Positions 37,801-53,100 of a DNA stretch of 64,000 nucleotides are shown here, in pieces. Position 1 is the stretch's first letter; every line of letters begins with the position of its first letter. Made by a program: the position numbers and the translations under genes. Origin of the DNA: Ridgeia piscesae (lineage: Eukaryota > Annelida > Polychaeta > Sabellida > Siboglinidae). Below the pieces are notes generated by a model. It did no database searches. It was not told the origin of the DNA and worked only from the letters and a program-made list of their open reading frames with translations. The stretch covers positions 1 to 64,000 of the forward strand of contig JAODUO010001796.1 of NCBI GenBank assembly GCA_025642075.2. The letters run 5' to 3'.

Positions 37801-38688
37801 CACTCGGTGTGATATTGCATGTGACCCAAACGTCTATTTACATAATTCCTGTAGAAACTCGATTTGGCCACGCGCTGGGAACTCGTGACGATAAATTCAT
37901 TTAGCGCTTAATAGCACTGCATGCTGCGCGACTGACGAATGTAGTCAAGACTACGCGAGGCAGATGAATCGCCAGGTCAAGAGGACGTCAAGGAATGACG
38001 GTCAATACGCAATGTGCCCGTCTGGGATTTATATTAAAGACCTACTTAAACGCAAGGACCCTTGTCTGAACACGCGTCACAGAGCAGCAGAGCATTCATG
38101 TGACGCTGTTTGAGTTTCAATTACTGTGTGATGTGTAGGCCTCACATGCACTTCACATTTATTCGAGAAAGGTATTGGTCAAACAAATAGCAAACAAATG
38201 ATACTGGCAAATAAGGGCACATTGCATTGTGAACGTTGGTCGATTCCAACACCAACGAATGTCAGGCTACCACTACTTGCCGCATTATACCAGCACTGCA
38301 GCCGCGCTATGGACAAAAGAAACCCACACCCGGCTATATGTCCTTACTTTAGGTTAGGGTTGACCGAAGAAACATTTCACAATTCGAGAAATGCGTTATG
38401 AGTGGGTCAGATTACGGGTTGTTTGTGTTGTGTAGTTACATGCACGATGATGGTAAAAACGATTTTAAGATCATCTGCGTAAATAGCAATTCCTAAAATA
38501 ATGTTCAAGAAATGTTGCACTTGTTCTCTTTCAACAAAACAGTAATTGGTCAATGTCGCCTGTGCATATGCTTACAGATGATGGAGTCGTCGTGGCATAA
38601 TAGGTCAATGTCGAAGAGACACACGGATCTGTACGACAGCGAAGCGCTACGATACAACCCGATCAACTGGAGTTGCACGCTCAAATAG
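34843..38688 (+). CDS. Uncharacterised 202-aa basic helical protein
   Basis: Exons 34843-34928, 36044-36265, 36841-37030 and 38578-38688, all GT-AG with phases 2, 2, 0 joining cleanly. The product is 202 residues. Residues 1-55 are Pro/Arg-rich and likely disordered (SIAPPSRRRTPLPT, RLNPLRPPPPQRR). From about 58 a mixed-charge helix-rich region follows (WETVDAHHQNARRSLWMKQR, NAWSKYYYGSSAEKEQYG, LERDRRDRDEDARNFRNKYN) and it ends SEALRYNPINWSCTLK. There is no signal peptide, membrane segment or cysteine motif. The short length, basic helices and aromatic tail recall small ciliary or flagellar microtubule-associated proteins, but I cannot match it to a named family, so that is only a suggestion. 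A possible polyadenylation signal is AATAAA at 39831-39836. Confidence 0.75.
35590..35976 (-). mobile_element. SINE family 2, copy 4, with tRNA-like head
   Basis: The most complete copy. On the minus strand, a head with GGCTCAGGGGTAGAGCTTCG (A-box-like) and GGTACAAATCCTGGGCT (B-box-like) at about 35907-35976, then the family body (CTACATTGTTCCAGTTCATT, CAGCTGTATGCGTGAGTAT, AATTGTAGCGTATGGCTGG, TTGAACAGGTCTGCCAGG). The anticodon arm does not pair, so it is not a tRNA gene. It lies in intron 1 of the 202-aa protein gene, ending about 67 bp before exon 2. Confidence 0.7.
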
Positions 38689-41634
38689 AACACGTTGCGT
38701 CATCGGCACCATTGCCAGTATTGTTTAGGCAAGCGGCCACGCGCACACCTAAGTATTACCCGTTCGGAGTCGATAAGTGGCCACCGCACAACTGTACATA
38801 CCCTCAGATGGTAGACCAGCTGCGTGGTGACGAACGTACTCTTTGCTGAAGGAACATTGTGAAACCACACATCACCGTCGATCAACACACTCTTTCCTTC
38901 AACAATCTCTGCCAAAGCGTAACGCCTTTCCGTCGATATTAGCGAAGGGCTTTCAATGATCGGTGTTGTAACAGCACAACATTGCTGAAGAACCTCTTCA
39001 GCAATTTGAAATTATTTATTTAAGTTTAGGATAATTTATTAATGAGCGAATTGTGATCACTGTTAAAAGTAATGATTTTATAAGCGCTACAATTGTGTAC
39101 GTTGTTGTTAACCGTCCGATAGTTACTCTGTTCTCATGAACTGGTGCACAAGGGACGTATACGTAGAGATCTTCGAATCTCGTTTTTTTTTTCGAACGCG
39201 CCGATTCGTATGGGAAAGGTACCGATTAGCCTTCCTTGTGTTTCCCGTCTGCGCTGATGGATCGTGAGGTCATCTGCTTGGATTATGCGGTGTACGAGTG
39301 ATGTAGTCGCTGTGTTTGTATATACACTGTTTATATGTCGATGCTATTCCAATGAGAACAATACAAGGATGTCTTTGATTGATTTGCTGTTTAAATTGAA
39401 CGAGAAAGCTGATGCATGAGAGTCAAACAAGGAACCCTTCCTGTGCACTTACACAGCTTCAGATGTGTACAACTGCAACTACACAATTCCCTTTCGATAT
39501 CTTCGCATCACGTGGTGCGATTATTGTGTGAGTAAACTTGCGACAAGGCCTACTACTTTCTCAAATTACGCGTTGACCCCAAGAGATCTGTGATATTACG
39601 GCAGAATGCGATGTAGTCGCAGCCATGTGTAAAACTTGTTTGCTCAATTTGTTGTAATGTTCCAATGATATTATTGTTTGTTTGGTAAGGCAATGGTACA
39701 GCTAATTTAATTATGTAATGTGAGGGACGTGGCTGTGGGCATATAGACAGCTGCATGTGCTGTCAAAGGGGAACAGAAATATACTTCAAGTGTACAATAA
39801 TTCACGTGAATTGTTACTACGTGTGCTGTTAATAAAACGTTCTCGTACTGTTCGGTAACTGCCCTTCCTCAAGAACCTTTACTTTTAACCCGAACACTAT
39901 CGCTGGGGAGAATTCAGCCAAGGTGAAATTACTTTGCGAAAATACCCGTTACAGACAGGTAGTGTACTCGTTACTACAGCTGAGTGAATTGAGTCGATTT
40001 CATGTACTACTTACTACAAACAGCTTATGAGACCATTGTGAGTGGAATGTGCTGCACTCCACTTACTAATGTAAGATATTGGTTCGTTTAAGCCGTCTAC
40101 AAATGAAAGTTAACCACAGCGTATTTAAATGGCGGTCATAGTTCTATGCAAGTTAAATACTTCATACAGCACACGCGCATACTATAATCATATATATATA
40201 TATATATATATGCTAATATAGATATTTAATATCAAGCAAATACAACAGAACTCATGATTGCTTCGTGTACACGACAAACAATGTCAACAAAGATCATAAC
40301 ACATACACCTACGCAACAACTGCCAACACCTTATAACCACCTTAACCGTAAGTTTACTACGTTTTGCTTACATCATAATTTTTTGGTCAAACTGAAAGCA
40401 AAAAAAGTGCACCAAAACAGCATTAGTTATGAACCAATCATCACATACAACTTGAGGTATCCATAAGTGTTTTAAGTTTAAATGATGAAGTATATTGTAG
40501 ATTATTTTACGGTGGGTGTATGTGGATGTAATTAGATATGGCAGTAGAGCCTCTATATGACCGGGAAACTTAAAGTAAGACGTGGAGACAAATATTGCCA
40601 ATGGGAATGTCAAAACCAAACATTTATCAACTCACATAAATCATAAACAACTATATCCAATCACCTGTATAAACGTCACACGCAGTGCACTAGTCGTAGT
40701 CTGTGAAGACAAGCACATAACGTTACCATGTCCGGCTGACAGTAAATGTGTCATCTAGCCGGATTCTTATTAACGCTGCCAAAGGTAAACTTGTCACACA
40801 GCACGGTTATAGGTAGTATTATTGTGGTAATTCTTCTTTGGCATAATTTCTATCAACACAGATAAACAATTGATATCACATTGTGGAGTCAAAGACAAGT
40901 TAATATGTTTAGACTAGACGCGAGACTGACGTTTTGGGGATTTAACCTGTAACTTTTATCACATGAAGCACCAGTTTATTTCACGTATATTTTACAGATA
41001 GCTGAATCAAGTCAAACATGAACACTTCTGGTAACGAAATCTGCCTGTCTGAAAAATTTCAGTTGTGTTAAAAAGCAATAGAGTGCGACCGTTGAATAAA
41101 TACACTTACTCTACACCGCTACATTTAGTAAACGCAGTTAGTTAACGAACCTCCAGCCACTGAAGACATTACGAGAAAAATAAATGTACCTTTGAGGAAA
41201 TCAAATGATACGACCCAAACTCACAACATATTAAGAGGGGAAATATATACTATAAAAGATATGTTAAATGTAATTTCGAATGCACAAGTGTTAACTGGAA
41301 ATATCATCTTATGAATGAGTTCAACTTTGAAATGATTTACCTGATCATCAATCATCACTATGATGTTTATAACGTTAACAAATATTTTAACGCCGTAATG
41401 GCCCCACGTTCCAAATAATTGTTTACAATTTGAATAGTTCTTAAGGAACATTCAAACTGTAGGTAAAACTTTCAAATAAAAATTAAACATGCGATATATT
41501 GGAGAGAATGTTTGCCGTTAATTGAGCAAACATGGCCACTATAAACAGTTCCTGTTTGGCCACGCTGCAATCGTCCACAATAGACATGTTAACATCACAA
41601 CAAGCAGTCGTCATGTTACATGACTAGTTGGTTG
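38689..41634. other. Intergenic between the 202-aa gene and TMEM43 (convergent)
   Basis: The two genes converge here. The first part should hold the 3' UTR of the plus-strand gene and the last 0.7 kb that of TMEM43, with an antisense AATAAA (TTTATT at 40975-40980) as a possible polyadenylation signal. A small TA run lies at 40190-40210. No coding exon was found. Confidence 0.45.
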
Positions 41635-44040
41635 CTAGGCAGTGCGATTTTTCTTTTTATTGCGGCGGAGATGCGACAGGACAAATGGTGTTGCTGCCAA
41701 TGCGAGGATTGTGACGCCCAGCAGAGGGCGATAGCGGATCCAGCCGAGTGCAATGACACTAAGGGAGAGGCTGAGAGAGAGTGAGAAATTGAGCGTTGCC
41801 ATGCCAAAGTTGACAATCTCTCGTACGATCGGCAGCCAGTCAACTGAAAGTGAAGAAATCAAGACTTAAAATAATATAACACATAAACGTACAGTAGAAT
41901 AGTCACAAACAAATAGACAACTAAAATGGCCAAATAGTCAGCATAATTATCAACAAAAGACATAGCATGTATGTTGTATTTTCATCACGTGATCAATACA
42001 TCCAAATGATACGATGACAAAATATTTCAAAGCACTACTTGATTTAACTAGTGATGTACAGTTAGGTTTTTCCATTATAAATGTGCCTACTGAGACTTTT
42101 GAATGGAGTAAACTATTTTTGTAAAGAATTCACTTACTTTGCAGAATAAGTTTTGAAAAGTACAACGTTTCTACCCATCAGACATTGGTCACCTACTGAA
42201 ACCTGAGCCATCACACATGACACCAGTATGTGACCAGGCTTATGGGTCGAAACATTGTATGTTTCAAAAGTTATGCTACAAAGTAAGTGAATCCCTTGCA
42301 AAATAACCAAGTCTTGGAGCCATGAATAATAGATTCCATATTGGTAAAGAATTGTTCTGCTATCTCATAAAACCTCTTTCATCAACTGGTTTAGCACATC
42401 ATGGACCTATTCTTTGATGTTTTGAATGTAATGTGCAAAGAGATAAAATAATATCTGCGATCAGTTTAATAAAAACTTTTAAGTAAGAAATTAGACGAGT
42501 CAAAAATGGGCCAAGAGGCGTGAAGTCCTTTTGACTATATAGTGAGTTTGTAAATTGTAATTATGAATGAAATGTGTTTTGGTGAATCATAGTCACCGCC
42601 TGGTCTCTTCATTGTAATCACCTAATTGGTATTTTCTCTTGTTATTCATATGAGATGACCAGAAAAACAGCCAAATTGGATGAATACAGCAAAAGATTGG
42701 TTATTACTGGTCTTAGTCAAAATGGAGTTATCTACTTCCACTCCACTCAGGCAGTCTAGTGATTAAGATGCAATTGATATCAATAAAGTCTGTGATATTT
42801 CATTTTATTGTTATTCAGAATATTAATCTTTTACATTTATCACCTACATGAGACAGTCCACCAGTCACACCATTTTACAGATAATTAAAAAAGCACCTTC
42901 AAGAGAACCTGAAAGTGAGATCTTACCAAGAGTGTTGACGATACTTGTCATGCAGCTGAATCCTATGAACATGAGCAGCCAGCCAGCACCGCGCAGTGCC
43001 CATGTCAACATGGCATTTTGGGACTGTTCCTTCGCAAAGATTTCCTAAAAAAAATACAAATGGCATGACAAAGAAATGGAACCATTGTGTGCAAAGGTGC
43101 TAGGCAACAAGCACGGTTAATTATAATGTAACTGAAATGTCAGTTATCGATTACATTTTAAATTGGAAAAGGCGTTAAGTTTCCTGAAGTATTTTTATTA
43201 AAGTATAATTTCTGAAAGTTAACATGTATTTGATTGTGAGAGAAGCGGAAGATGAGAGAAATATATAGCGGGGAGATGTTTTGGTGGAACTAATATTAAG
43301 AAATTGCTATGTAATTTACAGTCAACTGGATTTGACATAATGTAATTAGTGCCAATGTGGTCATGAGTCGAGAAGATATTATGATATGGAACCACAAATA
43401 GAATGTACAATGCTTAGATATTTTGATGACTGACATTAATTCAAGACATGATAAATTCTTCTATTTCAAGGGTTTAGGTATTATAACATAAACACACAAT
43501 GTAACAATAATACAACACTATCTGTACGTGCCACAGATGTTTAGCATACTCAGGACAAACAGGTAAGTATCGATAATGCTATCCCATGTATGAAACATTT
43601 TTCATTTAAAGAATACTAGATAACTGATACTAAAGTATACCTCTGCTGAAAGATCGCCTATGTAGAGAATCTCAAGACTATCCCCAGCGTTTGTCTGGTA
43701 ATGGACCAGCGAATGTCCCTGCTGCTTAGCAACGATGCTCACCTACAAACACAGGCTGCGACATAAGGAGACATCTAATAAAAACAGCGACACAAGAGGA
43801 TGGTCTCAAATATTCACAAAGTACAAGAAACGTCTACAGCTTCAGTTCAAACCCAGGCACCACCAATGCATACACAGCCACTGTTGTGATATCTGCTGAC
43901 CATTAAATCCCCACATAATTCACAATATGAGGTGGGACTTTCACAAACACGTGGAACATACATGACCTAGCTGTATCTGACTGAGATTATAATTTAGCTT
44001 CCACACTTTTCACATTTATGTATGTCTACTTTCATGTAAC

Positions 44041-44103
<63 letters not shown>

Positions 44104-47100
44104 CCAGGGTATATATATATATAATATACCAGATATATATATATACATATATATCTATATATATATAAACATCGTTTTCCTTTGTAGTGATATCAAATAC
44201 ATCTACATGTTCCATATATGTTCCACTCATAATATGTTCTATATGTAATAAACTGACTTATGCATACCATTTCTTTTCTTAGAAATAATGTCAAACCAAT
44301 CTATTTACTTACATTTTACAATGCCTAATATTTTATCCACCATTAATAAAACAGTTGTTTTCCTTGTTCACCTAAACGTATTACATGCTATGCCAATGTT
44401 GTTTTAGTTAGCATTTCAGCTTATGGAAAGGATCCTATGTTTGCGATTACCGGTACTGCACGCTACCATGTTTAGCTCACTTTCATAAACTTACCACATC
44501 AGGTGGGCCCAATTTTGCGGACTCCTTTCCACTTCGACCAGCATACTCGAAGGTCACCCGTAAGTCACCCACCTGAACAGACGAACAACAATTTTTTTTT
44601 AATGGAAATGTGTTTTGTCAATGCTTACTACACTTACTGATTCATTGTTGAACAAAACAAAAATAAATATCTTCAAAGAAAGTAGATCTTTGTTATTGTT
44701 GGGTGACAAGACACTTAATTTTTTAAAGCTGCCAGGTCTCAAATACCTCATCATGACTACGATTCTTTGACATCCAACTACACAAGGCGTGAATAGCTTT
44801 TAAAAGTAATGTTTGGTTAAAAGGCCAAGTGCAATTACTTTGGTTGTTACTGATGGCAGTTTGCTAAATTGAATACAACGAGACCAACAATTAAGCAACA
44901 TCTACCTAGAAACAGATTCATAACTGCACAATGTAAGGACTCCAAATTGTATTAAAAAAAGTGTCACTTGAATTTCTGCATAGGGAGATTGTTAATAGCT
45001 TAAGAAATTGTGTATTTAATGTTTAATTATACAATACTAAACATTTGAATAATACTAAACAGGTTTGCTTTGTCACAAAATGAACTTGAAACGATGTGTG
45101 CAACATCTTATTTGAGAATGTTTTGTAATCAACGTTTTTATAATTCAACTGAGTTCATCAACCAGCCTTGTTTCTTCAGTAAACTTCTAAATAAATCACA
45201 CCCTTGAGCCCCTGTTTGCCTGATGAAACCAACCTCTGGGTGCATTGGGTCTTGGCTGTGGTAGAACACACCATCAAGTAGTTTCACACTGACATCTTTT
45301 GGTTTCTCTTGCGGGTTAAGTTTACGGTAATTTGTAATGCTTCCAGTCAGACCTATGATTAAAATAGATGAATATTTTCAAAATGTTATAGTAGCACATG
45401 AAGGTGTCCTGTTGGTTTTACTATATCATTCTGTTGATAGGGTATCATTTATGGCGACCAGACACCCACATATTCTACCTCCACCCACACCTGTCCATTC
45501 CCATATTTACATAGACTCATCTATGCATTCCAACTACCCAGTTTAAAGCGATGGTGGCAGCTCCTAGGATTTCTTTTTTTTGTATTTAACATTACCTTCT
45601 TGTTACTACAACATGCTTGTTGAAGGTTTACTGCCTGCTAATTTGTGTTCAGTTAACTTAGTAAGCTCAGAAGAATGTTTGCAATTTGAAATATTCTACC
45701 TGCAACATGTTCAAATGGTAAAATAAAACATCCAGTTTGTAAAAAAAATTGATAGACAGAGGTGAGCAGAGTTAACTATGACACCCTTTGATGTTTATCT
45801 TTCCCACAGGAGTGCATACTTCCTGTTACAAATTACTGCTCTGCCAATTCTGGGCATAGGAGCCCTCCCTTTAAACCAACCAAAGTTGTATCAAGTCGAA
45901 CTAACTAACCCATCAATGTGAACCAACCAACCAACCAACCAACCAACCAACCAACCAACCAACCAACCAACCAACCAACCAACCAACCAACCAACCAACC
46001 AACCAACCTACCAACCAACCAACCAACCAACCAACCAACCAACCAACCAACCAACCAACCAACCAACCAACCAACCAACCAACCAACCAACCAACCAACC
46101 AACCAACCAACCAACCAACCAACCAACCAACCAACCAACCAACCAACCAACCAACCAACCAACCAACCAACCAACCAACCAACCAACCAACCAACCAACC
46201 AACCAACCAACCAACCAACCAACCAACCAACCAACCAACCAACCAACCAACCAACCAACCAACCAACCAACCAACCAACCAACCAACCAACCAACCAACC
46301 AACCAACCAACCAACCAACCAACCAACCAACCAACCAACCAACCAACCAACCAACCAACCAACCAACCAACCAACCAACCAACCAACCAACCAACCAACC
46401 AACCAACCAACCAAATATAAATGTATTTATAGCTAGTACTGCTGACAACCAGTTTCCAAAAATGAAAGTAACTAACTAATTTATGTATTAGTATTATAAT
46501 GTAAATTTACTATAATGTTAATTTAGTGGCACTGCAAGTCTAAGTAAGACTTATTTACGATTCCTGGACTTATGGATAGAGGACTTACCACTGGAGAGGA
46601 AGAAGCTCCCGACATGTGGGTCTGGTGCTGTCTGTTGCTGTGAAGAAACACGCATGGATCTGAAATGCAGGAATGACAGTTTTTAAAAAATTGTGATAAA
46701 CTGAAACGACCAGTGTCTAATACTATTGGCTGCAGACTTAAATATTACAGATCAATGACAACACAATATGCGACCCAGCTTCATACACCCAGCTTCATCC
46801 TCAGGGGCTGTTGTGGCTGATTGCGTCAGTACCAGCTCCTCTCGACACCTGGCATATACCTTTAAAAAACTCCTCTTCCAGCTAAAGAAATAACCCACAA
46901 GGAGTGTGGTCAGCCTCCGGTCATACGATATAATATTTTTGGTGATTTCAGCCACACACTGCTGGTATTGTGAGTGTGTCATTTTATTGGGATTACCACC
47001 AGTTGTGTGTCCGTCTTCTAATTGGTGCGGGTATTTGCGCTGTTGCCACGGCTGACACAGTAGCAACTGGCTAAGTCAATTGCTATAATTTTATATTTTG

Positions 47101-50100
47101 ATTCCGCTCACTTCCGCGGTTTGCAGAGATGATCATAGAGTAGCCCAGCAAATGACCCGAGGCTTGGTAGGATGCCCAAGTTGAATGGCCATTAAGATCT
47201 ACCACCCCAATACAGGAATTATCTTCTTCTAATAATAGGCAGTCACATCAAAGGACGTATATGTTGTCCACACATGAAAGAAGACTCAGAAACACCCTAC
47301 ACGTAAGTCTGGAATAAGTTCAACATTGGCAAAGACATTTCAGTGCATCAAAACATTAATATATTTTAGGCATTAATAAAAACACTTACTCAGGATTATG
47401 GTGGCCATTCGGGTTGTAGAAACTTGAACTCCGCACAAGTTCAGACTTCCATTCTGTTGCTGAAAATACATCAGTATTTACCAAAAATATAGACACCCTT
47501 CCGGATAACCAAACGTTCTTTTTGAAGACATTTGAACAGTAGCAAGATTGGTCTTTTACTGTAACATGTCTGTCTATAATACTGAATGTATATGTATTTC
47601 CTCAAATAGGCTAACACATTACTTTTTTCAGTGGATAAATTAATTTGTCAGTCATTCCCCAGATGGCACTACTACAGAATCTAAATAGTCATAGGAACAA
47701 ACCCAAGCTTGATACCAATGGCGACTACTTCGTTTGGTTGGTGGGGGTTAAACTTGTAAAATACTGAAACTTCTCCGACTTACAATACGAGTAAGTGGTC
47801 TCCTCTCTGGTTTGACTTCCTTCATTCACTTCCCTGAAAACAACACAAACAATCAAAATGATTTTAAATGCTCATCAGTTTCCTGTATTATTTTTACTTT
47901 TTCTTTACTAATTTGCATTTTATTTATTTGTGTATTTATTGTCATCCTTTCTGACTTGTATTCTTTGTACATGCATTATCACATGTTGTATGATTGACGT
48001 AATGATAGGTGAATGGCACGGCCATCAAAAATAATGAAAACTAAATACTCTTATTTCACAGAGTGACCATAAAACTGGCAATCGATCACCCAGCCAGCCA
48101 GGAGCCTGCTAGCCAGCCAGGAGCCTGCTAGCCAGCCAGGAGCCAGCAGCCTGCTAGCCAGGAGCCAGGAGCCAGCCAGCCAGGAGCCAGCAGCCTGCTA
48201 GCCATCCAGCCAGGAGCCAGCAGCCTGCTAGCCAACCAGCTAGGAGCCAGCAGCCTGCTAGCCAGCCAGCCAGGAGCCAGCAGCCTGCTAGCCAGCCAGC
48301 CAGGAGCTAGGAGCCTGCTAGCCAGCCAGCCAGCCAGGAGCCTGCTAGCCAGCCAGCCAGGAGCCTGCTAGCCATCCAGCCAGGAGCCAGCTAGCCAGCC
48401 AGGAGCCTGCTAGCCAGGAGCCTGCTAGCCAGCCAGCCAGGAGCCTGCTAGTCATCCAGCCAGGAGCCAGCAGCCTGCTAGCCAGCCAGCCAGCCAGGGG
48501 CCAGGAGCCTGCTAGCCATCCAGCCAGGAGCCAGGAGCCTGCTAGCCATCCAGCCAGGAGCCTGCTATCCAGCCAGGAGCCTGCTAGCCATCCAACCAGG
48601 AGCCAGCAGCCTGCTAGCCATTCAGCCAGGAGCCAGCGGCCTGCTAGCCAGGAGCCTGCTAGCCATCCAGCCAGGAGCCAGGAGCCTGCTAGACATTCAG
48701 CCAGGAGCCAGCAGCCTGCTAGCCAGCCAGGAGCCAGCAGCCTGCTAGCCATCCAGCCAGGAGCCAGCAGCCTGCTAGCCAGCCAGGAGCCTGCTAGCCA
48801 TCCAGCCAGGAGCCAGCTAGCCATCCAGCCAGGAGCCAGCAGCCTGCTAGCCAGCCAGCCAGGAGCCTGCTAGCCATCCAGCCAGGAGCCAGCTAGCCAT
48901 CCAGCCAGGAGCCAGCAGCCTGCTAGCCAGCCAGGAGCCAGCAGCCTGCTAGACATCCAGCCAGGAGCCAGCTAGCCATCCAGCCAGGAGCCAGCAGCCT
49001 GCTAGCCAGCCAACCAACCAATCACAACTACATGTCCACAACATCGTCTGGTTCACTCTTAACACTTGTTTTGCAAAAAGTCATTTGTAAAAGTAGTTAT
49101 GTATTTTCTTGGTGAAGCATTCCCATGTGTTCAGTCAAAGTCAATATTTTTTTTTCCATTTAGAGGTGGTTAATGGTATATCTATTTTTGAAATGTTGCC
49201 AAAACAGTTTCATTACATCACATCTTGTTGGCACAAGACACAATGACAGTTGTGTCAAAGACAGACATCCAAAATAAACATAAATTAAAATGAATAGAAA
49301 TTTGCATTTTCCAATGCATGGTTAAAATGGTTCTTGATGAAAATTAACAATTAGTTGATATATGATGATATATGATTTTCACATACAACTATGCACTAGT
49401 ATGTAGCTTATGGTTGTTGCTCACTTTATGTAGGGTCAATTCAAAATTTGAGAGTTCTAGTTTATCCAAGATGAAAAAGGAAAAGACTCGTAAGTTCTGT
49501 CAATATTGATTCGATAAGTTTTTGGTTCAATCAAGAAATAATGCAAACACTATAACTGATCAATTACAAAAAATCTTGTAGGAAATATATAAATCCAAAC
49601 CTTTTACGTTCCTCCTCGACCCACTGAAACATGTCTACCGACCGACGTAGTTTGACTGCATGCACAGCAACATTGTACGTGTCATCGAAGAGAAACTGTC
49701 AAAAAAATACATTAAATGTAATCACGTCACATACAAGCGCATTTTATCATCACAAATAATGAAGGATCCCCTGGGCCTTATGCAAGACTCTTATGCAGGA
49801 TAACATTTTTGCAAGTCACACATTTTTATAGGCACGTGTATGGTAACTCATATACATACAATCCCGTTGAGATATGCTTTAAGACCTGAAATAAGCTACA
49901 AACAGACACGTGACACTCATTTTCAAGGTATAACTGACAATACGTTTGATTTCGGAAGACCTTATTTTGCTCCCTATTTTTTTTTACCCACCCACCATCC
50001 ATATTTCTACTTGTCCACAACAGACTTTGCCCATCCAAATGATGGGTGGACGGGTCTCTGCATAAAGACACGAGGGTCACATCACTGGGGCATGACAAGC

Positions 50101-53100
50101 GGCGAACGATAGCATCCGATTATTCTCAATCTGTCCTACCTGCTGACGACTGGGCAGTTAGACAGATGTGTAAACAACAGTCACATGACAAATGATGTAC
50201 TCTACTCCATGCATAACGATTGCTCAGTTTCAAGCCTGGCTGTGTTCACTGATCAGCTTACTTTGTCCGTTTGAAGAGGTCCAGAGAGATGCACCAACTT
50301 TCCATTGTTTTCCTCAAACACAACCTCTGCCGAGCCCAGAGTGACAACTGACTTTAGACCCTCTTCTAGCGATCTCGCTGTCTGCACGGCACGACCCTGT
50401 AACAATGACACAGTGTGCTCTGAAAACATGAAAGGGAGTCTGTTCCCTGGTTTTTATATTATTCGTGTGTTGTTCTTAAATATAGTAAGTAAACATGTTT
50501 AATATATGCTGCATAGCAACTATTTTTGACAAGCCCAAATTTCTGAAATATACTTTACTATTTGAATTTGTTTTCCCTACGAGAAGTAAAACATTCATAT
50601 AGCTATATTGGCAATAACAATTATATGATGCCACATATCAAAACCAAGCAAAAAGGGGCAAACGGAAATTACTTATTCACTGTAGCAATTTCTTAGCTTT
50701 AGTTAATTGTATAAACATCTTCACGGGGTTAAATAAATTACCAATTTAGTTGGACACAATAATGAAGGGATTATTCACTCTGTAGAAGAATACTAAACTG
50801 AGAAATTGGGGTTCACAATTTTGCTGTTCTTGTCAGGCAATGAAAAACTGGCACACGTGTAGAGAAAATAAAGAGCAGTCATATGGTATATTGGGTGATG
50901 TCAGAATTGCAGTCTATTTAAACAACATCATCTGCTATCATGTCCCATAAATTACATCACAAAGAGCTGCCATCTTTAAATTTCATGCCAACCTTTTGCC
51001 TCTATTTACTGTCATTATGGACAAATTATCTGTCTGATTGGCTTAAACTAATGTAATATTAGGAGAAAGTTGTCATGGTGGGAGTGTACATTCCACCCCA
51101 AGCCAACGCTACCACTGCGATCGGCGCACTCGCTGATCAGATCACCACCGTGGAAAATTCAAACCCGGACTCACTTGTGCTCATTCTTGGTGATTTCAAC
51201 CACACCACACTATATAAAGAACTTCCGAAGTACAAGCAGCAGGTAACGTGTGCCACGAGGCAGGGGAAAACATTGGACCTCTGTTACAGCACCATCTGAT
51301 AGGCATACCACGCGGTTCCACGCGCGCCCCTTGGTTTCTCCGACCACGCCATGATATACCTCCTGCCCTCATATCGCCAGAAACTGAAACGAGTGAAACC
51401 TTGCGTTCGAAATATCAAGCACTGGGACGACGAGTCCATCCTGCGTCTCCAAGGATGTCTAGCATGTACGGACTGGGACTCTTTTAGATACGCGTCTAAC
51501 GACATTCATGAATATGCAGATACTGTGACATCATACATAAACTTCTGCCAGGATCTGTATATTCCCCAAAAGAGTGTGAAAGTGTTTGGCAACGATAAGC
51601 CGTGGTTCACCAAAAACCTGAAAATTAAACTGAAACAGAAGGAGGAAGCCTTCAAGAGTGGCGACCGTGCACTGTACAAAAAAGCCAAGTACGGTGTCGA
51701 AAAAGCGATACGGGGAGCGAAAACCGACTACAGGCGCAAACTCGAAGGCCAGTTCCTTTCAAACGATACCCGCTCTGTTTGGCAAGGACTCCAGTGCATT
51801 ACTGGCTACAAGCAAAAGCATTCAATCCCTGGCTTTGAATCAGCAACACCTGACAAGTTTAACCACTTTTACGCCCGCTTCGACCGCCAGAATTTGACGC
51901 CTACATCTGTCAGCCTCCCAGACCCTGCTGTGCCACTCCCTCCACCCTTCACTGTTCAAGAGCACGAGGTGAGGAAGCTACTCAAGCAACAGAGCAGCAG
52001 GAAAGCAGCTGGTCCGGACAACGTTTCCACATCAACTTTGAAATACTGCGCTAATGAATTAGCAACTGTATTTACAGACTTATTTAACGCCTCTCTCAAT
52101 CTGCACATTGTTCCAGTCTGTTTTAAGGCAGCAAGCATAATTCCGGTACCGAAGAAGCCGAAAGCGACCGCCTGAATGACTGATGAATGACCGACTGAAT
52201 GACTTCCGCCCTGTGGCTCTGACGTCAGTGGTGATGAAGGTGTTTGAGCGATTGGTACTGAGATATCTGAAGTCGGTCACGAACTCCAGCATGGATCCAC
52301 TGCAGTTCGCGTACAGGGAGAACAGATGCACAGATGATGCTGTTGCATTGGCCCTGCATTTTGTGATGCAGCACTTGGATTATCCGAACACATATGCACG
52401 CATCCTCTTCGTTGACTACAGTTCTGCCTTCAACACGGTCATCCCTCAGCAGCTGTACGACAAACTTCAGTTGCTGTCACTTGACCCATCAATGTGTTAC
52501 TGGCTTCTGGACTTTTTACTACAGCGATCACAGGTTGTTAAGATGAACAGTATAATTTCCAGCACTATTATCATGAACACGGGGACTCCTCAGGGATGTG
52601 TCCTTTCCCCATTGCTATATTCTCTGTTTACAAATGACTGTGTTTCACATCACTCTTCTGTACCATTGCTAAAGTCTGCAGATGACACTACATTAGTAGG
52701 GCTGGTGTCGGACTCAGATGAGTCTGATTACCGCCATGAAGTTAGCAGCCTGGTGTCGTGGTGTGACACTAACAACCTACAACTGAATGCGTCCAAAACT
52801 CGAGAGATGATCGTAGATTTTAGGAAGAAAAAATTCCACTTGCTCCCATTATTGTTAACGGCGACTCTATCGAAAGGGTGGACTGTTTTAAATTCCTAGG
52901 TACGATAATATCAAGTGACTTAGCTTGGGAAAACAACACAGATGCTGTCGTCAAAAAGGCCCAACAAAGACTGTTTTTCCTGCGCCAACTAAAGAAGTTT
53001 GGCTGAGGAGAGAAATTCTTGTTCAGTTCTATCGTTCTGCTATTGAGAGTATTCTTACATTCTCAATATGTGTATGGTTCGGCGGCATCAGCCAGCGCCA